Made by a program: the position numbers and the translations under genes. Positions 33,789-46,094 of a stretch of DNA of 49,136 nucleotides are shown here, piece after piece. The notes below the pieces were generated by a model. That model had not been told where the DNA came from, did not search any database, and worked only from the letters and a program-made list of their open reading frames with translations. The DNA is taken from contig JACZKQ010000037.1 in NCBI GenBank assembly GCA_014859965.1, positions 1 through 49,136 of the forward strand, given 5' to 3'. Each line of letters begins with the position of its first letter. The first letter of the stretch is position 1. The stretch is from Phycisphaerae bacterium (GTDB lineage Bacteria; Planctomycetota; Phycisphaerae; Sedimentisphaerales; Anaerohalosphaeraceae).

Positions 33789-34799
33789 ATGCAAAAAGCA
33801 AGAGCATCGCGTATTCTGGCATTCGCAGCAATCGCGGCGACGGCTGCACTTCTGGTCGGAGCAGGGTCCTGCCGCAGATCGGGGGAAAAGACGTATCGCA
33901 TGCGGGTCACGACGCCGCTTGCGTCCCACGGGACCGTCGGCAAGGCGATGGCTCGATTCTGTGAGCTGGTCGAGGCGAAAAGCGGCGGGCGGATTCGGAC
34001 AGAGGCTTTCTACATCGGCGAACTGGGCAATCAGCGGGAACTGGTCGAGATGGTGCACGACGGCTCCCTTGAGATGGTGACTACGCTGGCGTCGGGGACG
34101 GCGCGATACGTGCCGCAGTTGGCCTTATTCGAGTATCCGTACGTGTATAAGGACGAGGCGCACCAGGTTCGGGTGCTGGATGCGATGGAGGGTGAGGTGT
34201 CGCGCCTTCTGGCGGCGCACAACTTTGTGGCGGTCGGCGGGCAGGGCATGGGGTTTAGGCATATGCTGAACAAGACGCGGCCGATTGTGCAGCCGGGGGA
34301 TTTGAAGGGCCTGAAGATGCGCGGCCCCAACCCGATTTACGTGGGTATGTTCAAGGCGTTGGGGGCGAATGCGACCACGACGGACTGGAGTGAGGTGTAC
34401 AGCGCGCTGCAGACGGGCGTCATCGACGGACTGGAGGCCTCGCCGGACATGCTGCTTTCTATGCGGTTCAACGAGCAGGCGAAGTTCCTGTCAAAAACGT
34501 CGCACATTGCGGCATGCGTCTATTACATGTTTCGCAAGGACTGGCTGGAGGCGCTGCCCGCCGACCTTCAGGAGGTGGTCAAGGAATGCGCGCGGGAGGC
34601 GGCGGCCTGGCAGAATGCACTGGACTTGGAGGTGCAGGCTGAGGCGCTGAAGACGCTGGAGGCCGAGGGGGTGAAGATCAACCCGGTAGCCGACGTGGAG
34701 GACTTCAAGAAGCAACTGGCAAAATGGAAAGCCGAGTACGTCGAATCGCAGGGCCCGGCGTGGCGGGACCTCTACACCAGGATCAACGCCGTCGAATAA
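33789..34799 (+). CDS. dctP: TRAP transporter solute-binding protein (DctP type)
   Basis: 336 residues from the ATG at 33789 (AAGGAG six bases upstream). The N terminus is an export signal, LAFAAIAATAALLVGAGSC, whose Cys with AGS before it could be a lipobox, so the protein may be lipid-anchored. The mature part is a DctP-family binding protein: RVTTPLASHGTVGKAM, YIGELGNQRELVEMV, LALFEYPYVYKD, the conserved Arg region KGLKMRGPNPIYVGMFKALGAN (in pieces) that binds the substrate carboxylate, and VIDGLEASPDMLLSM. It sets the substrate specificity of the TRAP system. The Arg suggests an acidic ligand such as a uronate or related sugar acid; this is inference. Confidence 0.93.
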   Translation: MQKARASRILAFAAIAATAALLVGAGSCRRSGEKTYRMRVTTPLASHGTVGKAMARFCELVEAKSGGRIRTEAFYIGELGNQRELVEMVHDGSLEMVTTLASGTARYVPQLALFEYPYVYKDEAHQVRVLDAMEGEVSRLLAAHNFVAVGGQGMGFRHMLNKTRPIVQPGDLKGLKMRGPNPIYVGMFKALGANATTTDWSEVYSALQTGVIDGLEASPDMLLSMRFNEQAKFLSKTSHIAACVYYMFRKDWLEALPADLQEVVKECAREAAAWQNALDLEVQAEALKTLEAEGVKINPVADVEDFKKQLAKWKAEYVESQGPAWRDLYTRINAVE

Positions 34800-34933
34800 C
34801 GCAAAAAAGTTTCCCGAATCGAGATGCCGAGGTCCGGGCCAGCAGGGTCATGATCAGGGTTGCTCTCATAAGCACCGGACCGAAGAACAGGGGCAAGCCT
34901 CCCCGATAGAGCCGCTCAATCCTGCAATTGCTG

Positions 34934-34962
34934 TTGGCTCTCTGGCCGTTTACTGGTATAAT
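34934..34962 (+). promoter_or_regulatory. Extended -10 promoter of the Tat-exported Gfo/Idh/MocA gene
   Basis: TTGGCT (34934-34939) and a perfect TATAAT (34957-34962) with 17 bases between, the -10 preceded by TGG (extended -10, TGnTATAAT). It lies about 70 bases before the start at 35032 and separates this gene from the TRAP operon. Confidence 0.65.
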
Positions 34963-35031
34963 GATATGATCACGGGCTGGGCCGGGCCGGACTGATCTGG
35001 GTTGACAGGGCTTTTTGGAAGGAGATTCGTT

Positions 35032-36372
35032 ATGAAATCCATCAGACGTCGCGATTTTCTCAAAGGTGCTCTTGCCGCTTCCGCAGCGGGCGTTGCTCCG
35101 TTCAACATCCTCAAAGCGGGCGATTCGCCCAACGGCAAACTCAACATCGCCGGCATAGGCATCGGCAGCCAGGGATCGGACAACCTGAGATACCTGACGC
35201 GAAGCAACAACGTCATCGCCCTGTGCGACGTCGACGAAGACCGCTTCGGCAAGTGCATCGCCGGTAAGCCGGAGCTTCAAGGCATCAAACTCTGGAAAGA
35301 CTATCGCGTCATGTTCGACAAGATCGGCAAGGACATCGACGCCGTCTGCATCGCAACGCCGGAGCATAACCATTACACGATCTCGCTGCATGCAATCCGT
35401 CACGGCAAACACGTCTACTGCCAGAAGCCGCTGTGCCACACCGTCAACGAAGTACGGCTGCTGGCCGAAGAAGCCAAAAAATACCCGAAGGTGGTCACAC
35501 AGATGGGCAACCAGGGACATTCGTCGCGGAGTTCGGCGATGCTGAGGGACTGGGGCCTGGCCGAGAGCGTGGGCAAGATACGCGAAGTGATCGCCTATTC
35601 GACGAAGAACTACTGGATCGACAAGCCCCTCATCCAGGGCAGCGTCATCCCCAAAACACTGGACTGGGATCTCTACCTCAATCGCGCCGAGATGATCCCC
35701 TTCAGCGACAGCTACATGAACCGCGAGTGGATACGCTACACGCACTTCAGCGGCGCCGTCGGCGACATGGCCGCGCACATCTTCGACCCGGCCTATTACG
35801 CCCTGGACCTGCGCATCCCGCTGAGCGTCCGGGCCGAGGTCAATACCCCCGCCTATCCCGGCTCGCTGCCGCGATCGGGCGTGATCACATGGGAGTTCGG
35901 ATCGCGCGGCGAAAAGCCGCCGGTCACTTTGAAATACTATCTCGGCGCCGACATCGAGTTCCCCTGGCCCCGCGACCTCGAAAAAGGACGCACCCCCATA
36001 ACCAGCGGTTCGGTGATGGTCGGCGAGAAGGCCTCCATCATGGCCGGCAGCCACAGCCAGGGCGCACGCATCATCCCCGAAAGTGTCATGAAGGAAACGC
36101 CCCGCCCGCCGGAGGTAGCCTATCGCTGCAAGGGCCAGAGCCACTTCGACAACTGGACATTAGCGTGCAAAGGCGAAGACAAGGCCATGTCGTCGTTCGA
36201 TTATGCCGGACCCTTGTCCGAGATCATCGTCCTTGGCGATATCGCCCTGCTGCACCCCGGACGCACACTCGTTTGGGATGCCAAAAACATGAAAATCACC
36301 AACGACGAAGAGGCTGACAAGAGCCTGTTCATGAGACGCATCGCCCCGCGCGACGACATGAACTGGTGCTGA
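35032..36372 (+). CDS. Tat-exported Gfo/Idh/MocA-family oxidoreductase
   Basis: 446 residues from the ATG at 35032, preceded by GGAAGGAG. A twin-arginine signal (RRRDFLKGALAASAAGVAPF) is followed by the Rossmann motif NIAGIGIGSQGSDNL, CDVDEDRFGK, CIATPEHNHYTISLHAI and the catalytic Lys region GKHVYCQKPLCHTVNEV (QKP for EKP). The C-terminal domain includes GAVGDMAAHIFDPAYYALDL and the closing PLSEIIVLGDIALLHPGRTLVWD. Planctomycetes contain many such exported members, for which no clear role is established; they may carry tightly bound NAD(P) into the periplasm and act on glycans, as shown for some relatives elsewhere. It has its own promoter and a likely terminator, so it is probably a single-gene unit. 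Confidence 0.9.
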   Translation: MKSIRRRDFLKGALAASAAGVAPFNILKAGDSPNGKLNIAGIGIGSQGSDNLRYLTRSNNVIALCDVDEDRFGKCIAGKPELQGIKLWKDYRVMFDKIGKDIDAVCIATPEHNHYTISLHAIRHGKHVYCQKPLCHTVNEVRLLAEEAKKYPKVVTQMGNQGHSSRSSAMLRDWGLAESVGKIREVIAYSTKNYWIDKPLIQGSVIPKTLDWDLYLNRAEMIPFSDSYMNREWIRYTHFSGAVGDMAAHIFDPAYYALDLRIPLSVRAEVNTPAYPGSLPRSGVITWEFGSRGEKPPVTLKYYLGADIEFPWPRDLEKGRTPITSGSVMVGEKASIMAGSHSQGARIIPESVMKETPRPPEVAYRCKGQSHFDNWTLACKGEDKAMSSFDYAGPLSEIIVLGDIALLHPGRTLVWDAKNMKITNDEEADKSLFMRRIAPRDDMNWC

Positions 36373-36480
36373 GAAGGCGTTCCTGTAGAAGTGCACGATG
36401 CACCGCCGGCACTGCGCATCCGGACCGGGCTGCCCTTGCAGGACCTATAGGACAGAGTCACCGCTCTCATATACCCAAAC

Positions 36481-36504
36481 CAGGGACAGCCACCCTGTTT
36501 CTTT
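36481..36504 (+). terminator. Likely intrinsic terminator after the Tat Gfo/Idh/MocA gene
   Basis: The stem CAGGG (36481-36485) / CCCTG (36493-36497) encloses a 7-base loop and is followed by TTTCTTT. Upstream AAA can extend pairing past a bulged C. It is short, but placed well, 109 bases after the stop. Confidence 0.45.
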
Positions 36505-36557
36505 CGTCAAGAACACAAGCGTACCGACAGTCACCTGTCTGGCGCTCGTCAGCATCC

Positions 36558-39500
36558 TTACCGTGGACTGTTCAGGATCGCGTGGGCGTGCCGTGAGTAG
36601 TAGCCGCGGTAATCCTTCTCATATTCGCCGAGTATCCTCTTGCCCAGGCCCCGGTAGTCCCCGCAGTTATAGAGGGCGCGGGCCAGCACAAGCTCGCGCA
36701 GTGAAACGTTGCGGGTCGTGTTGTCGGTCGAACTGGCGGGCTGCTGCTTTCGCATGGCGGCGACGTCGGTGCAGGCGTGACCGGTCATGCCCGACTTGCC
36801 CAAGAGTTCGGCTATCGGCCGCGCGGCGGCAGGGTCATTGAGGGTTTCACAAGCGACGGCGACAGCCCTGTGGTGAGAAAACTCGGCCGCGGCGTCAAGT
36901 TGAGCGACTTTGGCGAGGATGGGTTTGAGGGCCCTTTTGTCGCCCGTCCGCGCCAGGGCGATGATCAGCGTATCGAGGTAGCTGAGGCTTCGGCCGAACT
37001 GGCCCATGCCGGTGTAATTCCAGCCTTTGTCCCATTCGGCGGCGGAAACAGCGGCCATAAGGGTTTCGGCGCCGGTCGCGTCTCCGAGAATGCCCAGAAT
37101 GTGGGCGTAGACGAGTTTGTGGGCGTCGGAAGCCGCCTTGCCCCAGGCGTCCCGCAGCATGGGAAGGGCCGCTTCCGGATGAGCCAGAAGGGTCTCAATC
37201 TCCTCATAGTCGTTGACTACCTTCTTGATCGCCGCGGCGATCTCGGATTCAGCTAACGGGAACGAATCGCGGTCGGTGAGGACGCGCTCCGGGAGAATGC
37301 CCTTTTCGACAAGGTGCTTCTGGAGCGATTTGATGTCCAGTGTACGCGTAGTGAGATTGTCGCGTGCAATCATGGCCGCTGCCACACCGGCGGCATAGCC
37401 CTGGTTCTGGATGTCCGGCTGCATGCGAATGACCGGCATCGCGTCGCGGTGGGCGCTGACGCCCAGGCCGGTCACCAGAATGCCGTCCAGACCCTTGGGC
37501 AGCAGACAGCGGTACGGAACGTCGGCGATCATTCCTTCGCGATCCGGCGGACGGATGTAGAACGCCGGGTGCACGGTATAGCCGTGCGAATCGAAGTTGC
37601 TCATCGCCACAACGATCGTGTCGGGGAAACTGCGGCGTTTATAGATGTCGACGGGTGACAGAGTGAAATCGCCGACGATCTGACGTCGTTCGCGGGTGTC
37701 GATAAGCTGACCCATATCGTACGCGGTCTTGAATTTTTCCCGGCCCAGAACAAAAGATGCCCACATGTCCGTCACGTCGGAATCGTCAATAAACGTGTAA
37801 TCCGTGTTGGTATAGCTGGCGCCGAGTTCACGGGGCGGCAGCCCGGTGCCCTGAACGGCGATGTGGCTTTCATCGGTAATCACGCATTCGGCGCCGGCGG
37901 CGGCGGCGATGCCGGCATTGCCGGTGGCGTCGATCACGCATTTGGCCAGCACAACCCCCCTGCCGTCCGGCGTGGCGACGATGACGCCTTTGACGCGACC
38001 GTCTTCCACAAAGGCGCCGCTGCCGAGCGCGCCGAACCATATATCGGCGCCCGCCTCGCGAAGCCGGCGGCGGTACCATTCCATTTTGAGTTCGACGTTC
38101 CACGAGCCGCCGCGGCTGATGGCGTCGGGATGCATTTGCCGCATGCCGTTGTCGATTTCGGCGGTGAAGCCAACCCGGTTCCCGTGGTAATAACTGCTGA
38201 TGAGTCCGAGCGTTCCTACGCCGCCGAGTCCGTGCAGATACTCGATGACGAGGGTGCGTGCCCCCTGGCGTGCAGCGCCGATGCCCGCGGGCGCCCCCCC
38301 TGTGCCGCCGCCGACGACGACAACGTCGTATTCGGCGAGCACGGGAACGGCGTGGGACTCATAGCGAACCGTCTCGAGAATGCTGCGCCGAGGATAGATA
38401 TCGTTGAGAACCTCGGCGACCTGTCCTTTCACAGCGGCCTCGGCGGTGCGGGCCGGCGGCTTCACACGGAACGGCTTCTGCAGGTTACGGGCCTCCTGGG
38501 CCGCGTGCTTGCCGAGGCGCGCCCCCAGATTCATATACTCCAGCGGCCGAAGCAGCGATTCGGCGGACTCGCGCGAAACATCGGCACACCCGCCAAGCAC
38601 ATACAACCGCTGCACACCGGCGGGACGCAGGACGTCCATATCCACGCGATCGGCGCCGGGCCAGGGACCGGCGAGCGTCTTGTTGCCTTGCACGGGCTCG
38701 CCGGGAAGTTGGAAGAGGATCTCAGATGCGTCCGCCTGGGAGACCGCAAAAGTCTGGTCGCGGGCGATCTGCTCGGCGCGGGCCAGGGCGGCAAAGGAGT
38801 TGTCACTCGCCGGAATGGTGAGCGTATATTCGAACGCCTCAAAGCTCCGCCGCTGACTGGGGCGCGGGGCGACGCGAACGGGCAGACGTCTTGCGTGGGG
38901 GGTGTCCTGGTCGATCTGTTCGGCGAGCACAACGCGTTTGAAGGTGCGCAGGCCTGCGGGCAAGTCATGAAAGGCAGCGCCCGCCATACGGGCGACAGCG
39001 GCATTCGGAGTGGCGTCGATAACGACCTTGGCCTTGACAGCCTGCCGGCCCGAGCGGTTGGTCATCACAATACCGGCGACGTTGCCGGCTTCGTCGGTGA
39101 GGACGTCGGTGGCATAGCAGCCAAAAAGGAACTGTACGCCGGCATCGAGCAATGCCTCGTCGAAGGTATGCTTGACCTGCATGGGGGTAACCATATAAGG
39201 CAAGGGCCGGGGAGCGGCCGCGTCCGGGCCGGCTTCGGCATCTTCCACGATGATCTCGCCGAGCAGAATACGTTTGGCGTTGGGGCCCCTGGTGCACTGG
39301 CACTTAATGTAGCGGGCCGCGGTGTTCACATCCGCAGAAAGGATAAGGGGATCCCCTTCGAAGCCGCCCTGCCCGAGTTTGTCGTTGCGGACCGCGGCGA
39401 CAGGCTGCCAGGTCGCGTTGTCGACGCTTGCCGAGATGCGGATGCGGTCCACCTCGAAATCGTCGTTCCGCTGAAAAGCCAGAACGTGTACACCGCCCAC

Positions 39501-39992
39501 TTCGCGAACCCGGCCGAGGTCGATATCGACAGTTACGTCGCCGTCGTACTGGACGCTCTGATTCGACGCACCGGTCCATTGCCCATCGGTAAGTTTGGGG
39601 TTGGCGTCTGAATCCTTGTGCAGCGGCGCCGACGGCAAGTCGGTGCGATACTTAAAGGCAACACCTTTGCCAATGGCCGTAGCGACCGGTTGTTGAAACA
39701 GCTTCCGGGCGAGGTCCGAGGCGGGTTCTTCCCCCTCTTCAAGCCACAAGCGATAGGTTGCGCACATATCCTCCCCCAGATACGGCCGCGGCGCAGCAAG
39801 AAAGACGCTCGCGCCGCCGCGCGCCGCTTCGATCGCCGCGGCGACCCCGCCGGATGCGCCTCCGACGACCACAACGTCGACGTCATAAGTGACGGGAATG
39901 CTGTGGGCCGGTTCCACAACCGCGCGGGTTGCGGCATACGAAATCGCGGACAAGAGGCAGCATGTAAGAGAAATGACGGTCGGCTTTTTCAT
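36558..39992 (-). CDS. Large secreted double FAD-dependent oxidoreductase with inserted discoidin-like domain and helical C terminus
   Basis: 1144 residues from ATG 39992 (AGGAG eight bases upstream; the frame opens earlier but without this site). A signal peptide (KKPTVISLTCCLLSAISYA) is followed by an FAD-binding motif VVVVGGASGGVAAAIEAARGG in two pieces (res ~35-60), interrupted at ~125-250 by an F5/8-like domain (LTDGQWTGASNQSVQYDGD to AARYIKCQCTRG). A second complete FAD-binding motif, YDVVVVGGGTGGAPAGIG, begins at ~556. The last ~200 residues (ATGAETLMAAV and similar) look like HEAT-type helical repeats. Single-FAD relatives are often labelled 'xanthan lyase' or FAD_oxidored without biochemical proof. 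It is the last gene of the glycan operon, 17 bases after the GH gene, so it may oxidise a released sugar. Substrate and electron acceptor are unknown. Confidence 0.82.
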   Translation of the reverse strand: MKKPTVISLTCCLLSAISYAATRAVVEPAHSIPVTYDVDVVVVGGASGGVAAAIEAARGGASVFLAAPRPYLGEDMCATYRLWLEEGEEPASDLARKLFQQPVATAIGKGVAFKYRTDLPSAPLHKDSDANPKLTDGQWTGASNQSVQYDGDVTVDIDLGRVREVGGVHVLAFQRNDDFEVDRIRISASVDNATWQPVAAVRNDKLGQGGFEGDPLILSADVNTAARYIKCQCTRGPNAKRILLGEIIVEDAEAGPDAAAPRPLPYMVTPMQVKHTFDEALLDAGVQFLFGCYATDVLTDEAGNVAGIVMTNRSGRQAVKAKVVIDATPNAAVARMAGAAFHDLPAGLRTFKRVVLAEQIDQDTPHARRLPVRVAPRPSQRRSFEAFEYTLTIPASDNSFAALARAEQIARDQTFAVSQADASEILFQLPGEPVQGNKTLAGPWPGADRVDMDVLRPAGVQRLYVLGGCADVSRESAESLLRPLEYMNLGARLGKHAAQEARNLQKPFRVKPPARTAEAAVKGQVAEVLNDIYPRRSILETVRYESHAVPVLAEYDVVVVGGGTGGAPAGIGAARQGARTLVIEYLHGLGGVGTLGLISSYYHGNRVGFTAEIDNGMRQMHPDAISRGGSWNVELKMEWYRRRLREAGADIWFGALGSGAFVEDGRVKGVIVATPDGRGVVLAKCVIDATGNAGIAAAAGAECVITDESHIAVQGTGLPPRELGASYTNTDYTFIDDSDVTDMWASFVLGREKFKTAYDMGQLIDTRERRQIVGDFTLSPVDIYKRRSFPDTIVVAMSNFDSHGYTVHPAFYIRPPDREGMIADVPYRCLLPKGLDGILVTGLGVSAHRDAMPVIRMQPDIQNQGYAAGVAAAMIARDNLTTRTLDIKSLQKHLVEKGILPERVLTDRDSFPLAESEIAAAIKKVVNDYEEIETLLAHPEAALPMLRDAWGKAASDAHKLVYAHILGILGDATGAETLMAAVSAAEWDKGWNYTGMGQFGRSLSYLDTLIIALARTGDKRALKPILAKVAQLDAAAEFSHHRAVAVACETLNDPAAARPIAELLGKSGMTGHACTDVAAMRKQQPASSTDNTTRNVSLRELVLARALYNCGDYRGLGKRILGEYEKDYRGYYSRHAHAILNSPR

Positions 39993-40009
39993 CGCAGGGA
40001 CTCCTGTTT

Positions 40010-42577
40010 TCATTGTAACGGGGTGAGCAGATACCACATCGTCTTGTAGTGCGGTGACAGTTGGATCGTCGCGGGAATGGTCGCGTTGTTGACGGGAACA
40101 TCGGCCTGTGGGGTTCCGTCGGGAGCGAGCGCCCGGCATGTCCAGCGGCCCGCGGGCACTGCAATGCGGGCACTGACGGCCTCGATGCGAACAGGGCCGC
40201 TGCCCCAGTTTCGCCCGACGGTCCGCCGGTCTTCCGAGAACTGCATTCCGGTGTTTTCGCAGCGTCCGCAGGCGGTGACGAGGATCTTCTTTGAGCGATT
40301 CAGAGCGACGGCATCCAGCGCCGTCATGGTCACGGCCGCAAAGTCAGGCGCGTCCACAACAATGCGGCCGGAGGAGGCGTCACCGAAGCGACCCGCGTGG
40401 CCCGTGAAGACCTCGGCGCCGCCGGCGATCACCGCATACATGCCGTTCTTGTCTGCATCAACGTCCCACCGCAGCCGCACCGGAGGCCCGGCGGAAACGA
40501 TGCCCTTCATGGACCGCGAAGACAGCCGCGACGCGACCTGCGTCGTCAGGAGGTCCTTCCATTCGAGTTCCGCCTTGCCGGTGAGCACGCCGAACATGTT
40601 GCGGTCATAGCGATTGTGCAGCGCTACAAGCGAATCCGCCACGTCGGCGCCGTCGACCAGGCCGGCGGCAGTCAGGTGGTTGAGCGCCGGCACACCGCCC
40701 ATGCGAAAAATGGCCGCGGCCGCAGGCATAAAACCCCACTTTGCCGGGTTGGAGTCCACATCGAAAAAGCTGTTGCTTCGATCGCGGTCCCAGTCATCGG
40801 TGCCGTGGCTGTAGGTATACAGCCACACGCCATCCCAATCCTGGGCCGCCGCGAAAGACGCGATCATCGGAACACATTCCGCCTGTGAATCGAGCGGCGC
40901 GGGGTGGTTGTATTCGGTCACCGTGAACGGTTTGCCCGCGAGACGCTCGCACGCAAGCCGAAACAGCGCCGCCTCCGCGGGATGGTCCGTCATCGGTTTC
41001 TGATCGATCAGCCAGTTGCCGGCGTCCCACGGCCGCCCGGGGAAACGCGGGTGCTGCCAGTAAGCATGGGCGTCGACGAAGTCCATATCGCTCTGCCCGT
41101 AAAGGCCCAAAGGCCCGAACACAATCGTCCCGGTAACAAGCGATTTGCTGCCTAAACGATCCTTCACATAAATCCGCATGTCGTCGAAGTACGTCTTTTC
41201 AGTTTCCGCAAGGAACCGCATGCGGTCAGCAATCCGTTGCGGCGTCTCGGTCTCTGAATACAACCGTACGGATGCGTCTTCGATGCGTTCGCCGCCGCCG
41301 AGTCCTTCGAGACCGCCGGGCCGCAGCCGAACATCCGCCAGACACACCGAAGCCTTATCCCCGCCCAGGACAAAGCTTACGCGCACGTTCGCATCGCCGG
41401 CCTTGGCGGTGAACCCCAGGCGAAACTGCTGCCATTGACCGGTCAGGTCGATGCGGCGGCTCAGCCCGAGATTGCTCCACGGCTCATGGGCCATGGAGAC
41501 ATTGCAGGTAACGCTCCTCGGTGCGCCCGCGGCGGCACTGAAGCTGACCGTGTAGTAGCGATTCTCGTTAACAGCAAAACCACCCTGGTTGAACTGGAGA
41601 TGCCAATCCGTGCCGTTCAGCGCAACGGGCTTCAGCTCCAGTGCGGCCCGGCCCTGATAGTTCGTCAGAGCCGCCTCGGCCTTACAACCGGAATGCTGTT
41701 CGAGGTTCCAGCCCGCAGGTACCCCCGCCGCGGAACGCGCGCCCGTCCAGTCGCCGTTTTTCAGCAGGTTCTCGCCAAGCGCTTCGGCCTGCTTGCTCCA
41801 TTCGCCCCCGAGACGTGCGGTGCTGCCGTACCGCCGCACGAGCCATCCGTTATACTGCTTTTGCAAGATGTCCGCGTAATAGACCGGCAGCGAACGAAGC
41901 TTTTCATCGGCGTCCCACATGAACAAGCTGTTCTCATTGGTGATCTCGACGATGGCGATTGCCGGATCGTCGGCGTACGTGGTATTGCGGTACATGTTGA
42001 CGCGGGAGAGGACCTCGCGGGCCAAATCCTTCTGAGCCTCGACCAGCGCCGGAGTAAAAATGTTGATGATCTTGTCATAGCTGGTGTTGCTCTTTGGCAG
42101 GTCGAGATACTCGCTATGGGCCCGGCCCACATGGAGATTCAGATTCACGTAGATGCCGTTCTTCGCCAGTTGGTCGATGAAGTAATCGAGTTTGTCGAAC
42201 GCCTCCGGTTCGATGGTCTTTCCATCTTTGGCGGTCCACCACCCGCGCGGATAACGCGAGGTGTCGAGATGATGCAGCCGCACCGTATTGACGCCGGCCG
42301 CCGCCAGCCGCGCGGCCACCTGTTCGGCATCGGCATGCGTCGGCAGATTGGCCCCAAAGGAAAGATTCACGCCCCAGAGGCGAATCCGCTCGTCACCACG
42401 ATAGAAATGGGCCGAGCGGACGACCAGACGATCACTTTCGCCCTTGATCGGCTCCGGTCTGAATCCGATGAGCGAATCGGGATTCGGCCTGGCGGGGATA
42501 ACAAAAGGCACGAACTGCTCTGCAGCGCCAAGGCTGCCGGCAAGCCAAAGACAGAGTATGATTACCGCGTATCGCAT
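40010..42577 (-). CDS. Secreted clan GH-A glycoside hydrolase with an inserted CBM-like domain
   Basis: 855 residues. Start ATG 42577 has GGAGG seven bases upstream (a GTG three bases earlier is also open). Signal peptide MRYAVIILCLWLAGSLGAA. The TIM barrel begins with FYRGDERIRLWGVNLSFGANLP and NTVRLHHLDTSRYPRGWW. The acid/base Glu is in VEITNENSLF (~res 212), and the nucleophile Glu is in FTVTEYNHPAPLDSQ (~res 554). These are on barrel strands 4 and 7, as in clan GH-A (GH5, GH39, GH42 and similar). Between them lies a CBM4/9-like jelly roll (NGDWTGARSAAGVPAGW to VCLADVRLRPGG, ~285-420). A C-terminal beta domain follows. The family number and substrate cannot be fixed without a search. It lies 153 bases after the beta-galactosidase gene. 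Confidence 0.8.
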   Translation of the reverse strand: MRYAVIILCLWLAGSLGAAEQFVPFVIPARPNPDSLIGFRPEPIKGESDRLVVRSAHFYRGDERIRLWGVNLSFGANLPTHADAEQVAARLAAAGVNTVRLHHLDTSRYPRGWWTAKDGKTIEPEAFDKLDYFIDQLAKNGIYVNLNLHVGRAHSEYLDLPKSNTSYDKIINIFTPALVEAQKDLAREVLSRVNMYRNTTYADDPAIAIVEITNENSLFMWDADEKLRSLPVYYADILQKQYNGWLVRRYGSTARLGGEWSKQAEALGENLLKNGDWTGARSAAGVPAGWNLEQHSGCKAEAALTNYQGRAALELKPVALNGTDWHLQFNQGGFAVNENRYYTVSFSAAAGAPRSVTCNVSMAHEPWSNLGLSRRIDLTGQWQQFRLGFTAKAGDANVRVSFVLGGDKASVCLADVRLRPGGLEGLGGGERIEDASVRLYSETETPQRIADRMRFLAETEKTYFDDMRIYVKDRLGSKSLVTGTIVFGPLGLYGQSDMDFVDAHAYWQHPRFPGRPWDAGNWLIDQKPMTDHPAEAALFRLACERLAGKPFTVTEYNHPAPLDSQAECVPMIASFAAAQDWDGVWLYTYSHGTDDWDRDRSNSFFDVDSNPAKWGFMPAAAAIFRMGGVPALNHLTAAGLVDGADVADSLVALHNRYDRNMFGVLTGKAELEWKDLLTTQVASRLSSRSMKGIVSAGPPVRLRWDVDADKNGMYAVIAGGAEVFTGHAGRFGDASSGRIVVDAPDFAAVTMTALDAVALNRSKKILVTACGRCENTGMQFSEDRRTVGRNWGSGPVRIEAVSARIAVPAGRWTCRALAPDGTPQADVPVNNATIPATIQLSPHYKTMWYLLTPLQ

Positions 42578-42730
42578 CACTTATCCTCCGAAACACCAGG
42601 TCTTGCGTGCCGCTCAATAACCCACGCAACAATTCTCGCCGCGCAAAATGGCAGCTTACCGCAACCCGCGCGCTCGGCGGCTCACTCAACTCCGCCGCAA
42701 TCGCCATTCTACCATCTTAACCGGTCGGTT

Positions 42731-46015
<3,285 letters not shown>

Positions 46016-46032
46016 TCACTGTATCCTTTTTC

Positions 46033-46044
46033 CGTTTGCAAACG
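46033..46044. promoter_or_regulatory. Perfect palindrome CGTTTGCAAACG upstream of the beta-galactosidase gene
   Basis: A 12-base perfect inverted repeat 30 bases upstream of the lacZ start. Its size and composition fit a LacI/GalR-type operator core, though those usually have CG at the centre and this has GC. No regulator gene is adjacent. Confidence 0.35.
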
Positions 46045-46094
46045 TGTCTCGGCGCACCGGGACCCGTGTCCTTGGGGCTCCGCGTGACCTAAGA

